64,000 nt of DNA from Cucumis sativus (lineage: Eukaryota > Streptophyta > Magnoliopsida > Cucurbitales > Cucurbitaceae), in contig NC_026661.2 in NCBI RefSeq assembly GCF_000004075.3, forward strand, positions 3,596,001 through 3,660,000, read 5' to 3'. The position numbers and the translations under genes were made by a program. This document shows, piece by piece, positions 24,146 to 35,964 of the stretch. The stretch's first letter is position 1. Each line of letters opens with the position of its first letter. The notes under the pieces were generated by a model. The model did no database searches. It was given only the letters and a program-made list of their open reading frames with translations, and was not told the DNA's origin.

Positions 24146-26544
24146 ATGGAGAGAGGAAAGAAACCTCACGTATTGGTAATTCCATATCCAACTCAAGGCC
24201 ATTTAAACCCTTTAATCCAATTCTCCAAGTTCTTATCTTACAAAGGACTTGACATCACAGTAGCCGTCACCACCTTCATCTTCAACACCTTCAAACCCTC
24301 CAAAAATATCTTCTTCGATTGGGACACTATTTCCGATGGTTTCGACGAAGGCGGGTTCGCTGAAGCCAACAGCATCGACGAATATCTTGTTCGAATCCAG
24401 ACGATTGGAGCAAGAACCTTGACTGACCTAATCCACCGCCACAAAACCTCCAGCCGTCCAATACACGGAGTCGTGTACGACTCCTTCATGCCTTGGGCTG
24501 TAGATGTCGCCAAGGACTTCGGCATTATGGCAGCGACGTTCTTCACGCAGCCTTGCTCGGTCAACTTGATTTATTACTGTTTTCATGAGGGGTTGTTGAG
24601 TCTTCCTATTTTGGAGGACAATTCTATAGCTGGGCTGCCGCCGATTCGGGTGGAGGAGATGCCGTCTTTCTTCTCGGCGCCAGAGTGTTACCCGAATTAC
24701 TTCGAGTTGGTGTTGAATCAGTGGTCCAACACAAAGGAAGTTGATTGGATTCTTGTTAATTCTATCTACGAATTTGAGCCAAAGGTTCTTTGTTTCTCTA
24801 TCCTCTCTCACACTTTCCCTCTATTTTCATTTCTTCTTCTCGACTGTCATCTCTTTTTTCACCACCCACTAAATCATGCATTGCTCGCACGTCCTTTTCT
24901 AAGGATAGAAAACATACTTTCCTATAACTATTTAGCCTCTTAATATTAACTTAAAAAGAAAAAAGTTGTTTATAATAAAATCATTTTTATTTAAATTCCT
25001 TTTGTAAAAGTATTTAAAATCACCTAAAAAAGTTATTTAGACGACTTTCAAAATACTCCCATTTTTAAAAAAATTAAACACTTGAGATCCAATCCAATCT
25101 AAATGTATACTCTTAAACACTGAATTTTTTAATACTTTAGTTCAGGAAACCTCTTAATTAAAAAAGAATATACTTTCAAATGTCTCATTTTAAGTATGTA
25201 ATTTTTAATTAATAATTTAATCCCTCTGATGCAAATAATTTTCATATCACAATTAATTGAATAGAATAGTAATAACAATGATTGCCATGAAACAAACAAA
25301 AATTTGAATGTGTTGCTTTATGAATGTCTATTTGTGTGTCCATTTTTAGTGACATTTTTTTATATTTATAAATATATCATGACATGCCATACTTAACTGA
25401 GTAGGAAGTGAAAAACAATCTTACATTTACAAGAAACAATCAACACAAACAAAGCGGAAGATATGTCTAAGCAAACATAGTTCAACAATTGTAAGACGAC
25501 TCTTTTTGGATTTTTTTAATCTACGAAACCAAATGAAATTGTCGTCGGAATAATTAACGTAGCTTCTCCCGACAACCAAACAACCGTTAGGAGAGGATGT
25601 TTTTCCAAAGGATTTTTATGGATCGAGAAAAATAATCGTAAAGAAAGCTAAGTAATTTGAAATTATCCAACAGTTATTTAATATATAACAAGAGCTAAAT
25701 ATGAACTATCTCCATTTTAAGAACAAAAATATTACCTTTTAATAATTATGTGGTACTTGAAAACTTGAATGAATGATATTTAACTTTGTGTTCCATCAAA
25801 ATATTACAGGAAGCAGATGAACTAGCAAAATTTGGTCCAACACTAACGATTGGACCAACTATTCCATCTTTCTACATAGACAACCATGACATAGATGACA
25901 AGAAATACATGTTAGATCTCTTCAAAATCGAGCCAGAGGAGGCATCTTTAACAAGAATGTGGCTTGATAACAAACCAAAGGGCTCTGTTATTTACGTGTC
26001 ATTTGGCAGCATGGCCAACCTGAACAATACTCAAATGACAGAGTTGGCTAGTGGATTAGTTGAAAGTAACCACTACTTTATCTGGGTGATTAGGGAATCA
26101 GAAAAGGCAAAACTTCCTTCCTCCTTTGCGCCAGAAAAGGGGCTAATATTGCAATGGAGCTCCCAACTAGAAGTGCTTTCAAATGAAGCAGTTGGATGCT
26201 TCTTCGCACACTGCGGGTGGAACTCAACGCTTGAAGCTCTGTGTTTGGGGGTCCCAATGGTGGGGATGCCACAGTGGACAGATCAGCCGACCAACGCCAA
26301 GTACGTGGAGGATGTGTGGAAGGTGGGAGTGAGAGTGAAGGTGGGCGAGGATGGGATTGTGAGGAAAGAAGAGATCAAAGGTTGTATAAGAAGAGTGATG
26401 GAGGGAGATAGGGCCTCAGAGTTCAAAGAAAATGCTTTGAAATGGAAACAGCTTGGGTTGAAAGCACTTGGAAATGGTGGCAGTTCCATGAAGAACATTG
26501 ATCAACTCATTTCTAGCTTGAGGGAGAAAATTTTAGTTGATTAA
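24146..26544 (+). CDS. UDP-glucosyltransferase, UGT74-type (second of tandem pair)
   Basis: Two exons, 24146-24784 and 25810-26544, joined in phase 0 across a 1,025-bp intron, give 457 aa. The intron lies at the same place as in the upstream neighbour, after the conserved EFEP motif, so the two are tandem duplicates that have since diverged. Seen: catalytic His19 in PTQGH, Asp112 in VVYDSFMPW, SVIYVSFGS at about 272-280, and a PSPG box from Trp329 to Gln372 with the canonical HCGWNS core and a terminal Gln favouring UDP-glucose. The start is the first ATG of the frame and matches the neighbour's N-terminus. Expected role: cytosolic glucosylation of a hormone, benzoate, terpenoid or other small acceptor; UGT74 members vary widely, so no substrate is claimed. 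The donor site AAG/GTTCTT is weak but is the only one that keeps the frame. Confidence 0.93.
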
Positions 26545-29500
26545 GAACTATAAATATACATATTATTGTTACATGCATGCTTTAAAAACTTTCAGTTTTA
26601 TATATTACTGCATTGATTTTCAGTTATGTTTATCAATTGTCTTTTGTCATTGGATGAAAAAGGGAATGTATGTCATAGTCATAGATATGTTAATCCTTTA
26701 TATATCTAAGACAAACTGTTTCTTTTATTCTTTGGTTATGTATTATTCCATAAAGTGTTTGTTAATTTTAGTGTATGTGATAGTCTAGGGTTAAGAGTTT
26801 TTCATCCCTCAACTTTTCTATATACTTGAGCATTGTATTCAATATCGAAATATAATGAGAATCCAAAATTTTCTCTTCCATTCATCCTCTCTTTATCCAT
26901 ATCTATTGATATTTTAAAATGTCACAGTCATAAATATATAATTTGGATAAGAGTATATATGATATATGGTGAAGGTTGATGGCATGGGGGTGGTTTGTTC
27001 ACACTCCGATGCATGTTGTTGGAGATTTTGTGAGTAGCTGGAGGTGGGGGAGAGTTCTCCACATTGAGATCGCAGCTTGAACTTGAAGTCCAAACTTATG
27101 ATCTTTGTATCAAAGCAAGGGAAAATGTCATCTTGCCACCTCAGGAATTAAAAATCAAATAGAGAGACTGTTAATCCTATTTTCTTAAAATTTTAGGAAC
27201 TAAATTAATGGATTTAAAACACGAGAGACTAATTTAAAAAAAAAATTAATATTACTTAACTATAAATGTTAAAACTATAAATTGAGTCTCCAAAATTTTT
27301 AAATTGTGTTTTAATAAAAGTTTGATATTAAAGTTAATTATTTTTATTCGACAAACAAAGTAATTTTGTATTTAAATGAGCCTAATTAAAATTTTAATTT
27401 ATTAAGCCGTAGATAGTAATTAATTCGTTAAAAGAAAAAAAAAAAAAACATAACAAGAGATACACAGGACACAAAGTTATATATATGGTATAATGATTAA
27501 TTTTTAACATTTTAAAAAATAAAGAGGCCCATGTTGATTGGAACTTAAAAACATATGAATCTATCGAACTTAATATACACATTTCAAAATCTATTGAGAT
27601 CACGTCTCAAAACAAATTTAAAATGCATACGTTGAACTTTTAATCTTATATGAAATTGTGTCCCTCACTTGAAATCGTTGATTCACCACGGATAATAATA
27701 GGAGGGGAGGATGTTGAGAATAGTGTAGATGGGAGGAAAGAGGAAAGAGAAAATGTATATTTTTATTTAAAATTACCATATCAAAATTTAAAATAATATT
27801 AAAAAATATCCAATTAATATATAAATCGAAATGAAATCCTTAACCTATCTAATAAAATTTTGTAGATTAAATGCACCTTTAATTAGACTAAAAAGATAAA
27901 TTTTCTTAAATTATATATTTATAAGCTGATTAATAATATATTGATACTCAACAAAATATTAGAGGCTAATTTCCCAAAGTAGGGAGAAAAAGAAGTTGGT
28001 TATGCATAAGGGGCACTTGCAATACTCCCTTCGGCACTTCGTGGCATCGTAAAACTGAGAGCAATAAAGTACAGGTTTCATTTATGATTTGTTCATATAG
28101 TTGATGGCCACAAAAATGTCAACATGCCTTTGTTAAGGGTTTTCATTGATGAACTTGTGGTCAGCAAAAGCTTTTATTTTTGTTGATGTTTAGGTTTTGT
28201 TGAGTACAGTGACTTTGGAAAAACACTCAAAAAAATGCTTTCTGTTGGCTAATAATTTGTGGTCCTTGGATGCTTTTATGTCTCCACAAACTTTGGCTTA
28301 GGGCAAGATGATGAGATGTGAAAATTGGTCAGAACAGAAGAGGTGAAAAATGTGAAGGGTGTGGACGCTGTGCTGCAATGTTGTCCACGATGCTGCAGAT
28401 AGCTGGGAGAGCACAAAACAAGGTAGTGTCAGGATACATGCTAAGAAAAGTTTTAACACACTTTTTTTTTTTTTTTTTAATTAGTATTGTCCCGACACTA
28501 CTACAGTGTTTGCAATATTATATAGAAAAGTATATACATGCATAGAGTTTGTGAAAGGCCTCCACCAAGAGTAGAATTCTAGATAGTGAACAGTTTATGG
28601 ATGTTAGAGAAGTTGATGATTGATGAGATCGTTTGAGGGTGACTTCAAACTTGAGAAAGGACAGCCACACAGCTCAACTTACTTTTCTTCTCTACTCTAA
28701 TCTTTGATTTTTTTTCTGTATTTAGACCACAGTATCGTTGGAATAGATGTCCTTAAACTCTTAGTTTGTAACTTAGTATCATATTCTATTCAACAAAGTT
28801 GTTACAATGAATTATTAGTGAAATTGAATACAATAATCTTGAATCCAATAAATTAAACTAAAGTCTCGAGGCTATCTTAAGTAAACTTGAACTTTATGTA
28901 GAAATATAAAACGTGGATCAAGTTTGAGTATATAGTCTAAACGATTTATAGTATATGAATAAGGTTAGATAGTTATAGAAACACTATATATGGAGAAATG
29001 AAAGTGGTTGGGGCATTCTCTGTAATAAAGAGTTTACATAAGACGACTAGAACCATGAAATAGTCACTTTTACGTTATAACATTGTTGATGATATAAAAC
29101 TGACTATTTTGATTATTGATAATCTAGATAACTTAATCTTAATCAAATGTTAACTCTAAACTTCTATTTACATAGAATTATCCTTAGATCTGCATAGGTG
29201 AATGCATCTCTTCAGCGTTGGCCTAATAAGTCTCTCGTTTAAAGATGAATAGCTGGAGACACAAGGTGCAAGACAAAATTCACTCCTACTCGTTATAGGA
29301 TTAGTAGATAGGTGTTTGACTTTTGACTTTGAAAAGTCTAACTTTGTTCAATTTTATATTCAAATGTAATTTGAATTTCAGAAAAATGAATGTAGATTCA
29401 TACTCTGAAAGTTGAATTAGTCAAGACAAATAAAATGGTAAAAATTCATAATATTAATCTTTTTACTTAGAAACCAAAGTTTGACTTTGACTAAAATGAT

Positions 29501-31090
29501 AAAAAGATCCTTTTATCTTTTGACAAACGTTACTAAGAAAATCCAAAATTTTGTTGGATAATCCCACTAATTTTTAATATGATATTTTGGTGTCAATATA
29601 TGGTGTTGACACCAAGCCCACTAAAGCCTCATAATAGATATTGGATATTGAGGTGTTAGAGCTTTTGGTGGATCAATTAAGATCGGGGCCAATTTCTATA
29701 TTGTTAAAAAAAACTTTTGTCTCTTTTTGATTTATTATTACCTTGAAACTAATTGCCCTAAACTGTTTTTTTTTTCTCCCAATTCTTAACCCTAAGCCCA
29801 ATCTCCAAATTCCATCTCTCTCTTGAATCTTTCACTTATCGGATCCCACTATTTGATTCTTAGTCTAAAGAATACCAAGTCAATTCTAATGGTGCTCCGA
29901 TTAGATATCAAGATTGCAAGCAAATTAGGAGCTAGTAAAATTTATCTTTCACCCTAATTCAATTTATTTTAGGGTTTCATGCAAATGAAGAGCAATTATA
30001 GGGTAAAAAGTTTATCTGATTTCTAAAATCCAGCATATATATACTGCCTTGTTCCTATCATAGTATGAGTGACTGAGTTTGTATATATAGTCCTTAGAGT
30101 TTTTGACTACGTTATGAATTATTGCTTCTTGGAAAATTTATTTATGCACAATCTATTTTAACATGTGTTAATCCTAGTGTTTTTAAATACGTAGCCACCG
30201 ATTGAATGATTGTTACGTAATGTATTGCTTGAGAGAGAGCATTAAACTATTAATTGAATGTGCACGAAGGTGATAGCTAGGAGAGAGATTAATATAGAGA
30301 CTAATAATAATGAACGAATGATGTTATGATATACCTAATTAATTGATTGCCAGAAAATGAGTTAATGTTAGGTATTAAAAAAGGTTGAACTTGAAAGAGA
30401 ATACCTACACAAAAAAAGACTTATAGGTTTATATAGTTAGAATAAAATCAATCTAAGGTTAAGGCTAATTAAATAATTAATCTAACAAAGTCATTACCGT
30501 AGGAGTAGATTAGCTAGTTGGGTTCTAACTAAAATTTGAAAAATATGTAAGTAACCAAAGAATTGAAAATTAATTTCTCACAAAACGATACATTTTATTT
30601 GTGATCGTTTTAACTATATCGTTACTCTAAAAATGATGAAGGTGCTAAGGAGGTGTCTACCTAGTGGAGATGTCCTGGTATATCTATAGACTCATATGTA
30701 TTTTTTTTAAAAAAAATATATCATTACTGGATGTGTATGGTCGTGTCATAAGTTTATTATTATTATTTTATTATTATGTAATAAATAAAGATGTTTAATT
30801 ATTTTTTCCTTAATTCTTATTCCACCCTTTTATAGTGAAGTAAATGTCAGCATTTCTCTTATTAGTGATTGACGTATGATGAGCAAGGAAAAGGCCCAAT
30901 TCCTCCATTTGGACCAAACAAATTGAGAACTTTCAAAACCAAAGGAAAGTGGAAAGGCCCATTTATAAAACAACACTTTGTTGTTGTAATTGTAATTAAT
31001 CATAGGTTGAGAGAAAAAGAGAGAAAGAAATAGAGTACGATGCCGTTTTGTAGTGAAAAACGTCCCCTTCACCATTGCTCCTTCTTCCCC
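26545..31090. other. Intergenic region between UGT pair and NF-YC gene
   Basis: No protein gene supported. There are GC-richer islands near 26960-27130 and 27990-28430. The second includes GTAGTGTC at about 28421 and its inverse GACACTAC at about 28494, flanking a T16 run. Around 29580-29960 is a patch rich in CCAAGCCC/CCCTAAG/TCTCTCTT blocks that may be an old repeat. The rest is AT-rich background. Confidence 0.5.
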
Positions 31091-31193
31091 CACTCTCTCT
31101 CCGCCACTTGTACTCCGCCATAGCTCTCACACCTCGACACGTTTCTCTTTTATACCATTCCTCCTTCTTTCTCTCTCAAACACCTTCCTTCAA

Positions 31194-31247
31194 CTCTCTC
31201 TCTCTCTCTTGATCCTTCTCTCTCTCTCTATCTCTCTGTCTCTCTCT
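31194..31247. repeat. CT-rich microsatellite in NF-YC 5' leader
   Basis: An imperfect (CT)n tract with a few interruptions, lying in the likely 5'UTR of the NF-YC gene, just before a probable leader intron. Pyrimidine-rich leaders of this kind are common in plant genes. Confidence 0.8.
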
Positions 31248-31312
31248 TAGGGTTTCTGCTCTGCTTACTGATGAGCTTTGCTGCTCTTCTCCTTCTGCTT
31301 TGTTAATCAGAG

Positions 31313-32362
31313 GTGATCTCTTTTTTTCTTTTTCTTCTTGTTTTTGTTGTTTAATTACTGTTTTTGGAACATGGGTTTTGATTTTCATAAACTCTTTTCC
31401 CCTTTTGGTTTGATTCTGCTTTTATGGGGGTTTTGTTTGCTCTTTGGTGCATGAGATGAAAGCGATGGAATTTTTGCATGAAGAGACTTTGTTTCTTCTT
31501 TCTTTCTACTTAACTCTCTGCCTTATTTTGATTTAGGGAGATCAAGATTCCAATACCATTTGGTTTGTCTTGGTTTTCTGCTTTTTCCCACCATCGGATG
31601 ATTTTCAAATTGAAATCCATGGCTAAGCGACTGATTCAATCAATCCAAGCTTTGGAAAATAATTCATGTGTCCGATTAAAGGTTCTGTTGGAGGGAGGGA
31701 TTGGGAGTCCATAGATTTCATTTGTGGATAACTACTCTCTCTTTCACTTCCGATGAATTTCCTTAGCTCGAACTAGTTCTTTGATCAGTGTGTAGATTCA
31801 CGTCTCAATTCTTTTTAATTGCTTTATTGAAGGCTGTTTGAAAGCGAGGTCTTTGCTCTTTTTTTCAGTACTTAATTGATTGATGCTGCCTGCAGCTTTT
31901 AATAGCTTTGTTAATAGTGTAATGTAAGTCTTTGGGAATAGAATCCTCCTTATTCCCTTAGATGATCAAAACTTTGAAGGTTCTTTAAGCATAATAAAAA
32001 TGTTGAACTGCTTACTTTTGATGCGGCTTTTTGGTAATATTCTCTTTTCTTATTCTGTGTTTCTTTTTCTTTTCGAAGGAACAGAAATTTACTTCTTTTT
32101 GCTTTTTCTTGTTCTCAAAGATTTTAATTTTTCATTTTGCAAGTAAAACAACGATAAGCATCTTATTCTTATTTCTGTTTCTGAGAAATGGAAAATTGAA
32201 AGAAAAAAAGCGAAGTCGTTTGTTGTTTGAATTTGTATACAGTTAGAAGAACCTGTATTTGCTACTGATTCTTCTGAAACTTATAGGAATCTTCAATGGG
32301 AATGCTCTTTGGAACTGAGTTAGACTCTTCATAATGTTGATAGAATTTTGTGTTGTAATCAG
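31313..32362 (+). other. Probable 5'UTR intron of the NF-YC gene
   Basis: A donor AGAG/GTGATC follows the CT-rich leader at about 31313, and acceptor TTGTAATCAG ends at 32362, 32 bp before the coding start. In between the sequence is T-rich with no coding potential. A single leader intron is a feature I associate with several plant NF-YC genes. Boundaries are inferred from splice motifs, not seen in a transcript. Confidence 0.5.
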
Positions 32363-32394
32363 CAGTGTGGAAAATACACCAAGTATTGTGAGCA

Positions 32395-33195
32395 ATGGAT
32401 CAATCGGAGCGTTCTCAGCATCAGCAACAATCACAGCAACCTGCAGGCGGTGTCGGTGCAGGCCAATTACAATATTCTAATCCTTACCAAACAGCTCCGA
32501 TGGTGGCTTCCGGAACTCCTGCTATTACGATTCCCCCAACTCAACCACCATCCAGTTTCTCCAATTCTCCACACCAGCTTGCCTACCAGCAGGCTCAACA
32601 CTTCCACCACCAGCAACAGCAGCAGCAACAACAACAGCTCCAAATGTTTTGGGCAAACCAAATGCAAGAGATTGAACAAACAACTGACTTTAAGAACCAT
32701 AGTCTCCCTCTTGCTCGAATCAAGAAAATAATGAAAGCAGATGAAGATGTCCGAATGATTTCCGCTGAAGCACCGGTTATATTTGCAAAAGCATGTGAAA
32801 TGTTCATCTTGGAGTTGACTCTGCGATCCTGGATTCACACAGAAGAGAACAAAAGGAGAACTTTACAGAAGAACGATATTGCAGCTGCAATTTCAAGGAC
32901 AGATGTCTTTGATTTCTTGGTTGATATTATTCCAAGAGATGAACTGAAAGAGGAAGGCCTCGGAATCACAAAAGCCTCCCTTCCCGTAGTTGGTTCCCCA
33001 GCTGATCTTCCTTATTACTATGTTCCATCGCAGCATCCAGTGGGTGCTACAGGAATGATAATGGGGAAGCAATTAGATCAAGCGAACATGTACGGTGCCA
33101 CTGCTCAACAGCCCCGACCATCGATGCCTTTCATGCCATGGCCGCATACCCAACCTCAGCAACAGCAACAAACTCAGCAGCAAAGTGATGGATAG
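32395..33195 (+). CDS. NF-YC9: Nuclear factor Y subunit C (NF-YC9/NF-YC3 type)
   Basis: Single uninterrupted coding exon, 266 aa. The histone-fold core covers about 104-180: LPLARIKKIMKADEDV, VIFAKACEMFILELTLRSW, KRRTLQKNDIAAAI and DVFDFLVDIIP are the standard NF-YC segments. Either side is Gln/Pro-rich, with poly-Q at about 73-81 and near the C-terminus. NF-YC pairs with NF-YB through the histone fold; the dimer enters the nucleus and binds NF-YA or CONSTANS-type proteins at CCAAT or related sites, acting in flowering, ABA response and light growth. Length and ends match the NF-YC3/YC9 clade; the exact paralogue name is inference. The ATG chosen is the first in frame and lies just after the leader-intron acceptor. 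Convergent with ARC5. Confidence 0.95.
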   Translation: MDQSERSQHQQQSQQPAGGVGAGQLQYSNPYQTAPMVASGTPAITIPPTQPPSSFSNSPHQLAYQQAQHFHHQQQQQQQQQLQMFWANQMQEIEQTTDFKNHSLPLARIKKIMKADEDVRMISAEAPVIFAKACEMFILELTLRSWIHTEENKRRTLQKNDIAAAISRTDVFDFLVDIIPRDELKEEGLGITKASLPVVGSPADLPYYYVPSQHPVGATGMIMGKQLDQANMYGATAQQPRPSMPFMPWPHTQPQQQQQTQQQSDG

Positions 33196-33449
33196 TTATA
33201 AGTAGTAGGTGGTTTCAAAACCGTGATGATATGATTTGATAGAGGCGATACTGAGTGACTTTGAATGTGTCTACTGTCTAGTTTAGTTCATAAAAGAATA
33301 GCTCTTGTAGAGAACTTGTCAATGATGACAAGTTGGAGTTGAGTTTGTATGATGAGAGGGTGTGTTTATCTCTTATTACTCTTAATTATCTATTACTGTA
33401 ATGTACAACAGTGTATGTGGAATAGGTTCCAACTTTGCCCAAAAAAAAC

Positions 33450-35964
33450 TATAATTTCAATTTTGTTGAGTTTTTTTTTTAATTGTAATTTTAGGTTCAA
33501 GATGTGAAAGGATGAAGATTTTGAGCAAAATCTTGCAGGAAGTTGGCAGCGCTCACTCACTCTCCTTCCTTGGCTTATGATTTCTATTTCTTTGTTTGTA
33601 TTAGGAGTGCACCAATTCGAATAAAATAACGGTTTGGTTTTGTTTGGTTTGGTTTGGTTTTTTTTCAAATTATTGAAATGAAAATGACTTTTATATATAT
33701 ACTATATATATTCCATCTTCATGGTATAAAAATAATATCTAATATCTATGAGGTGGAAAAAAGTTGGTGAACATATCTATCAGATCAAATAGAGAATTTG
33801 GATGAACATTGTAATCATAATTGCGGACTTGGTTATTTGGTGAAGATATGTGTACTATTTATGTACATATTTAACAGTTTAGAATCTTTAACCTAAATAA
33901 TTCTTCATCCTAACATAAACTTACCACTTATTCCCTATTCTATTATCATCTTACTAGACTTTTAAGTCTTTGTTTTGTAGGTCTTTTATTTTCTAAATTA
34001 TAAATTTCGGGTTATTTACTAACATGGAATATAATTTTTTAGGCTTTCTTACACAACTTGATTTGAGTAAGCTGAATTACAAAAATGTATCAAACTCCCA
34101 TTTCATGAATAGCCACATGAGATGAAACATTGCAAAAAAAAAAAAGACCCAGATACCTATATCACCCTCCACACTTTTTTAAAAATAATAAATTAATAAT
34201 ACAATAAAACATATCATATTCACAAATTGAATTTCGTCTTTTAGTAGTTTTTTTAGTAGTTTTTTTTGGATGGAGTGTAAATAGTTAATGAAAAAAAAAA
34301 CTCTTTAAAAAACTAATTTTAAATTGGTTTATTTTCAAAATTAAAATTGCTAATATACACCATATAATAATAAAATAAAAGTTCTTAAAACATACCTATG
34401 AAGTATTGGTTCATATTGGTTTTGGATGAAAACTAACTTCATAATTAATTAGTTATTTAGTTTAGTATTTAACTTCATTTCTAAATATGCAATAATGAAT
34501 TCTCCTTTACACTTGGAATACAAGTGGATTGTGTTCAAGTAATAACTTAAAAGTTCTATAGTGCATAGAAACATGTGAAAGTGGTATCATATACAAAGAT
34601 TTCGTATAAGATTGATCCTGGAATAATTAATGCGACTTTACAACATTGTTAATCGAAGAGATTATTTAATATTATACAAGGTAATCCTTAGTGAGCTAGA
34701 ACTTCTGCCTATTAGGCTTTGTCATTTAATTTGTATGGATGAGAGTGGCGTAATTCGTCCACTGATCAATAAACCTACCCTTATGAGGACTTGACTGCGT
34801 AGGGAGCTGAGAACATAATTTTACAAGATGAATCACGTCTTTTTGTATTGGATAAACAGATAAATAGTTATATTAAAGGCTGACTTCGGGACTTGAACAA
34901 TTGGACCTCACTCTCTCTTTGGTCCAAGAGCGATTTAGTTTATGGTTAAACCATAAATTAAATTGTTTATATAGGATTAGTAGTACTTAATGATATAGAA
35001 GTAATTACAAGGGTAAAATGAACTTTTGACCTATTTGTCATTATGAATAACTCGTATGAATTGATTTTTGTTATATTTCGTAAATAGTTTACTTTTTGTG
35101 TTATTTATAACGATTCATCTTCTTCTTTAAGTACATGGATTGATTTAATAACCAAATTCTAAAAAATAAATAAGCTTTTTAAAAACAAATATTTTAGGTC
35201 CTACTTTGTAATCATTTTTTTAAAAAAATTAAGTTCATAAATATTACTTTCATCTCCAACTTTTTTCTTCTTTTGTTATCTAAAAATAGTTTAAAAAACC
35301 AAACCAAATTATAAAATTTAAAATTTAATTAATTAATAAATAATTGATTAGCTTTCAAAAAATTGTTAAAAATTGTTTTTGTTTAGTAAAGTTGGTTAAA
35401 AGTTAACCATTGTCTTTTAGAAATAATCAAATCATCATAAAACATAAAAAGAAAAGAAAATAGATTTAATCTAAAAACAAAAACAAAAATGAGATGGTTA
35501 TCAATTGAAACAAGTGGAGGTGTGAAAACATTCATAAAAAATCGATAAAAGAAAAAATTTAGAAGTAGAATTTTCAACCACTCAAAAATTAAAAGTGAAA
35601 TGGTTGTTGAACATTTTTCGTGATTTATGTCATAAATTGTTATCACAAAAAATTTAAAATTCAATCAAAGACTTAAACGAGTAAATTAGTCCAATACTTC
35701 ATGCACATATTAACAGGAAAGATTTATCAACGATCAAAGAGAGCTTGCTAAAACTCTTGTTGATATTCACTCTCTCTATTGGATAACAAGATGTTTGGCT
35801 ACAACAAAACTAAGTTATCGGTTTGTTTAAACACATTACCTATTATACATGCTACTCTCAAATCTTCTCAACAATTGCTTACAAACATAACAGAAATTAT
35901 CATATCAGAAGTGGCACAATTCATCTCAACGGTGATTTCTTTATCATCCTTTTTCCTTTTTGCT
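33450..35964. other. Intergenic region between convergent NF-YC and ARC5 genes
   Basis: No gene supported. Near 33630-33665 is a TTTGGTTTGG repeat run. The patch at about 34610-35030 is GC-richer and structured (AATGCGACTTTACAAC, TGAATCACGTCTTTTTGTATTGGA, AAGGCTGACTTCGGGACTTG) and resembles a decayed dispersed repeat such as an LTR fragment, but no LTR pair or coding remnant was found. Confidence 0.45.

Noticed and set aside
32467..32838. Antisense open frames (123 and 70 codons) across the NF-YC gene
   Set aside because: They mirror the CAG-rich and histone-fold codons of NF-YC on the other strand and carry poly-Leu/Cys artefacts.
34610..35030. Possible LTR-retrotransposon piece
   Set aside because: Composition suggests a dispersed repeat, but no paired LTR, primer site, polypurine tract or polyprotein remnant was found, so it is only mentioned in the intergenic entry.
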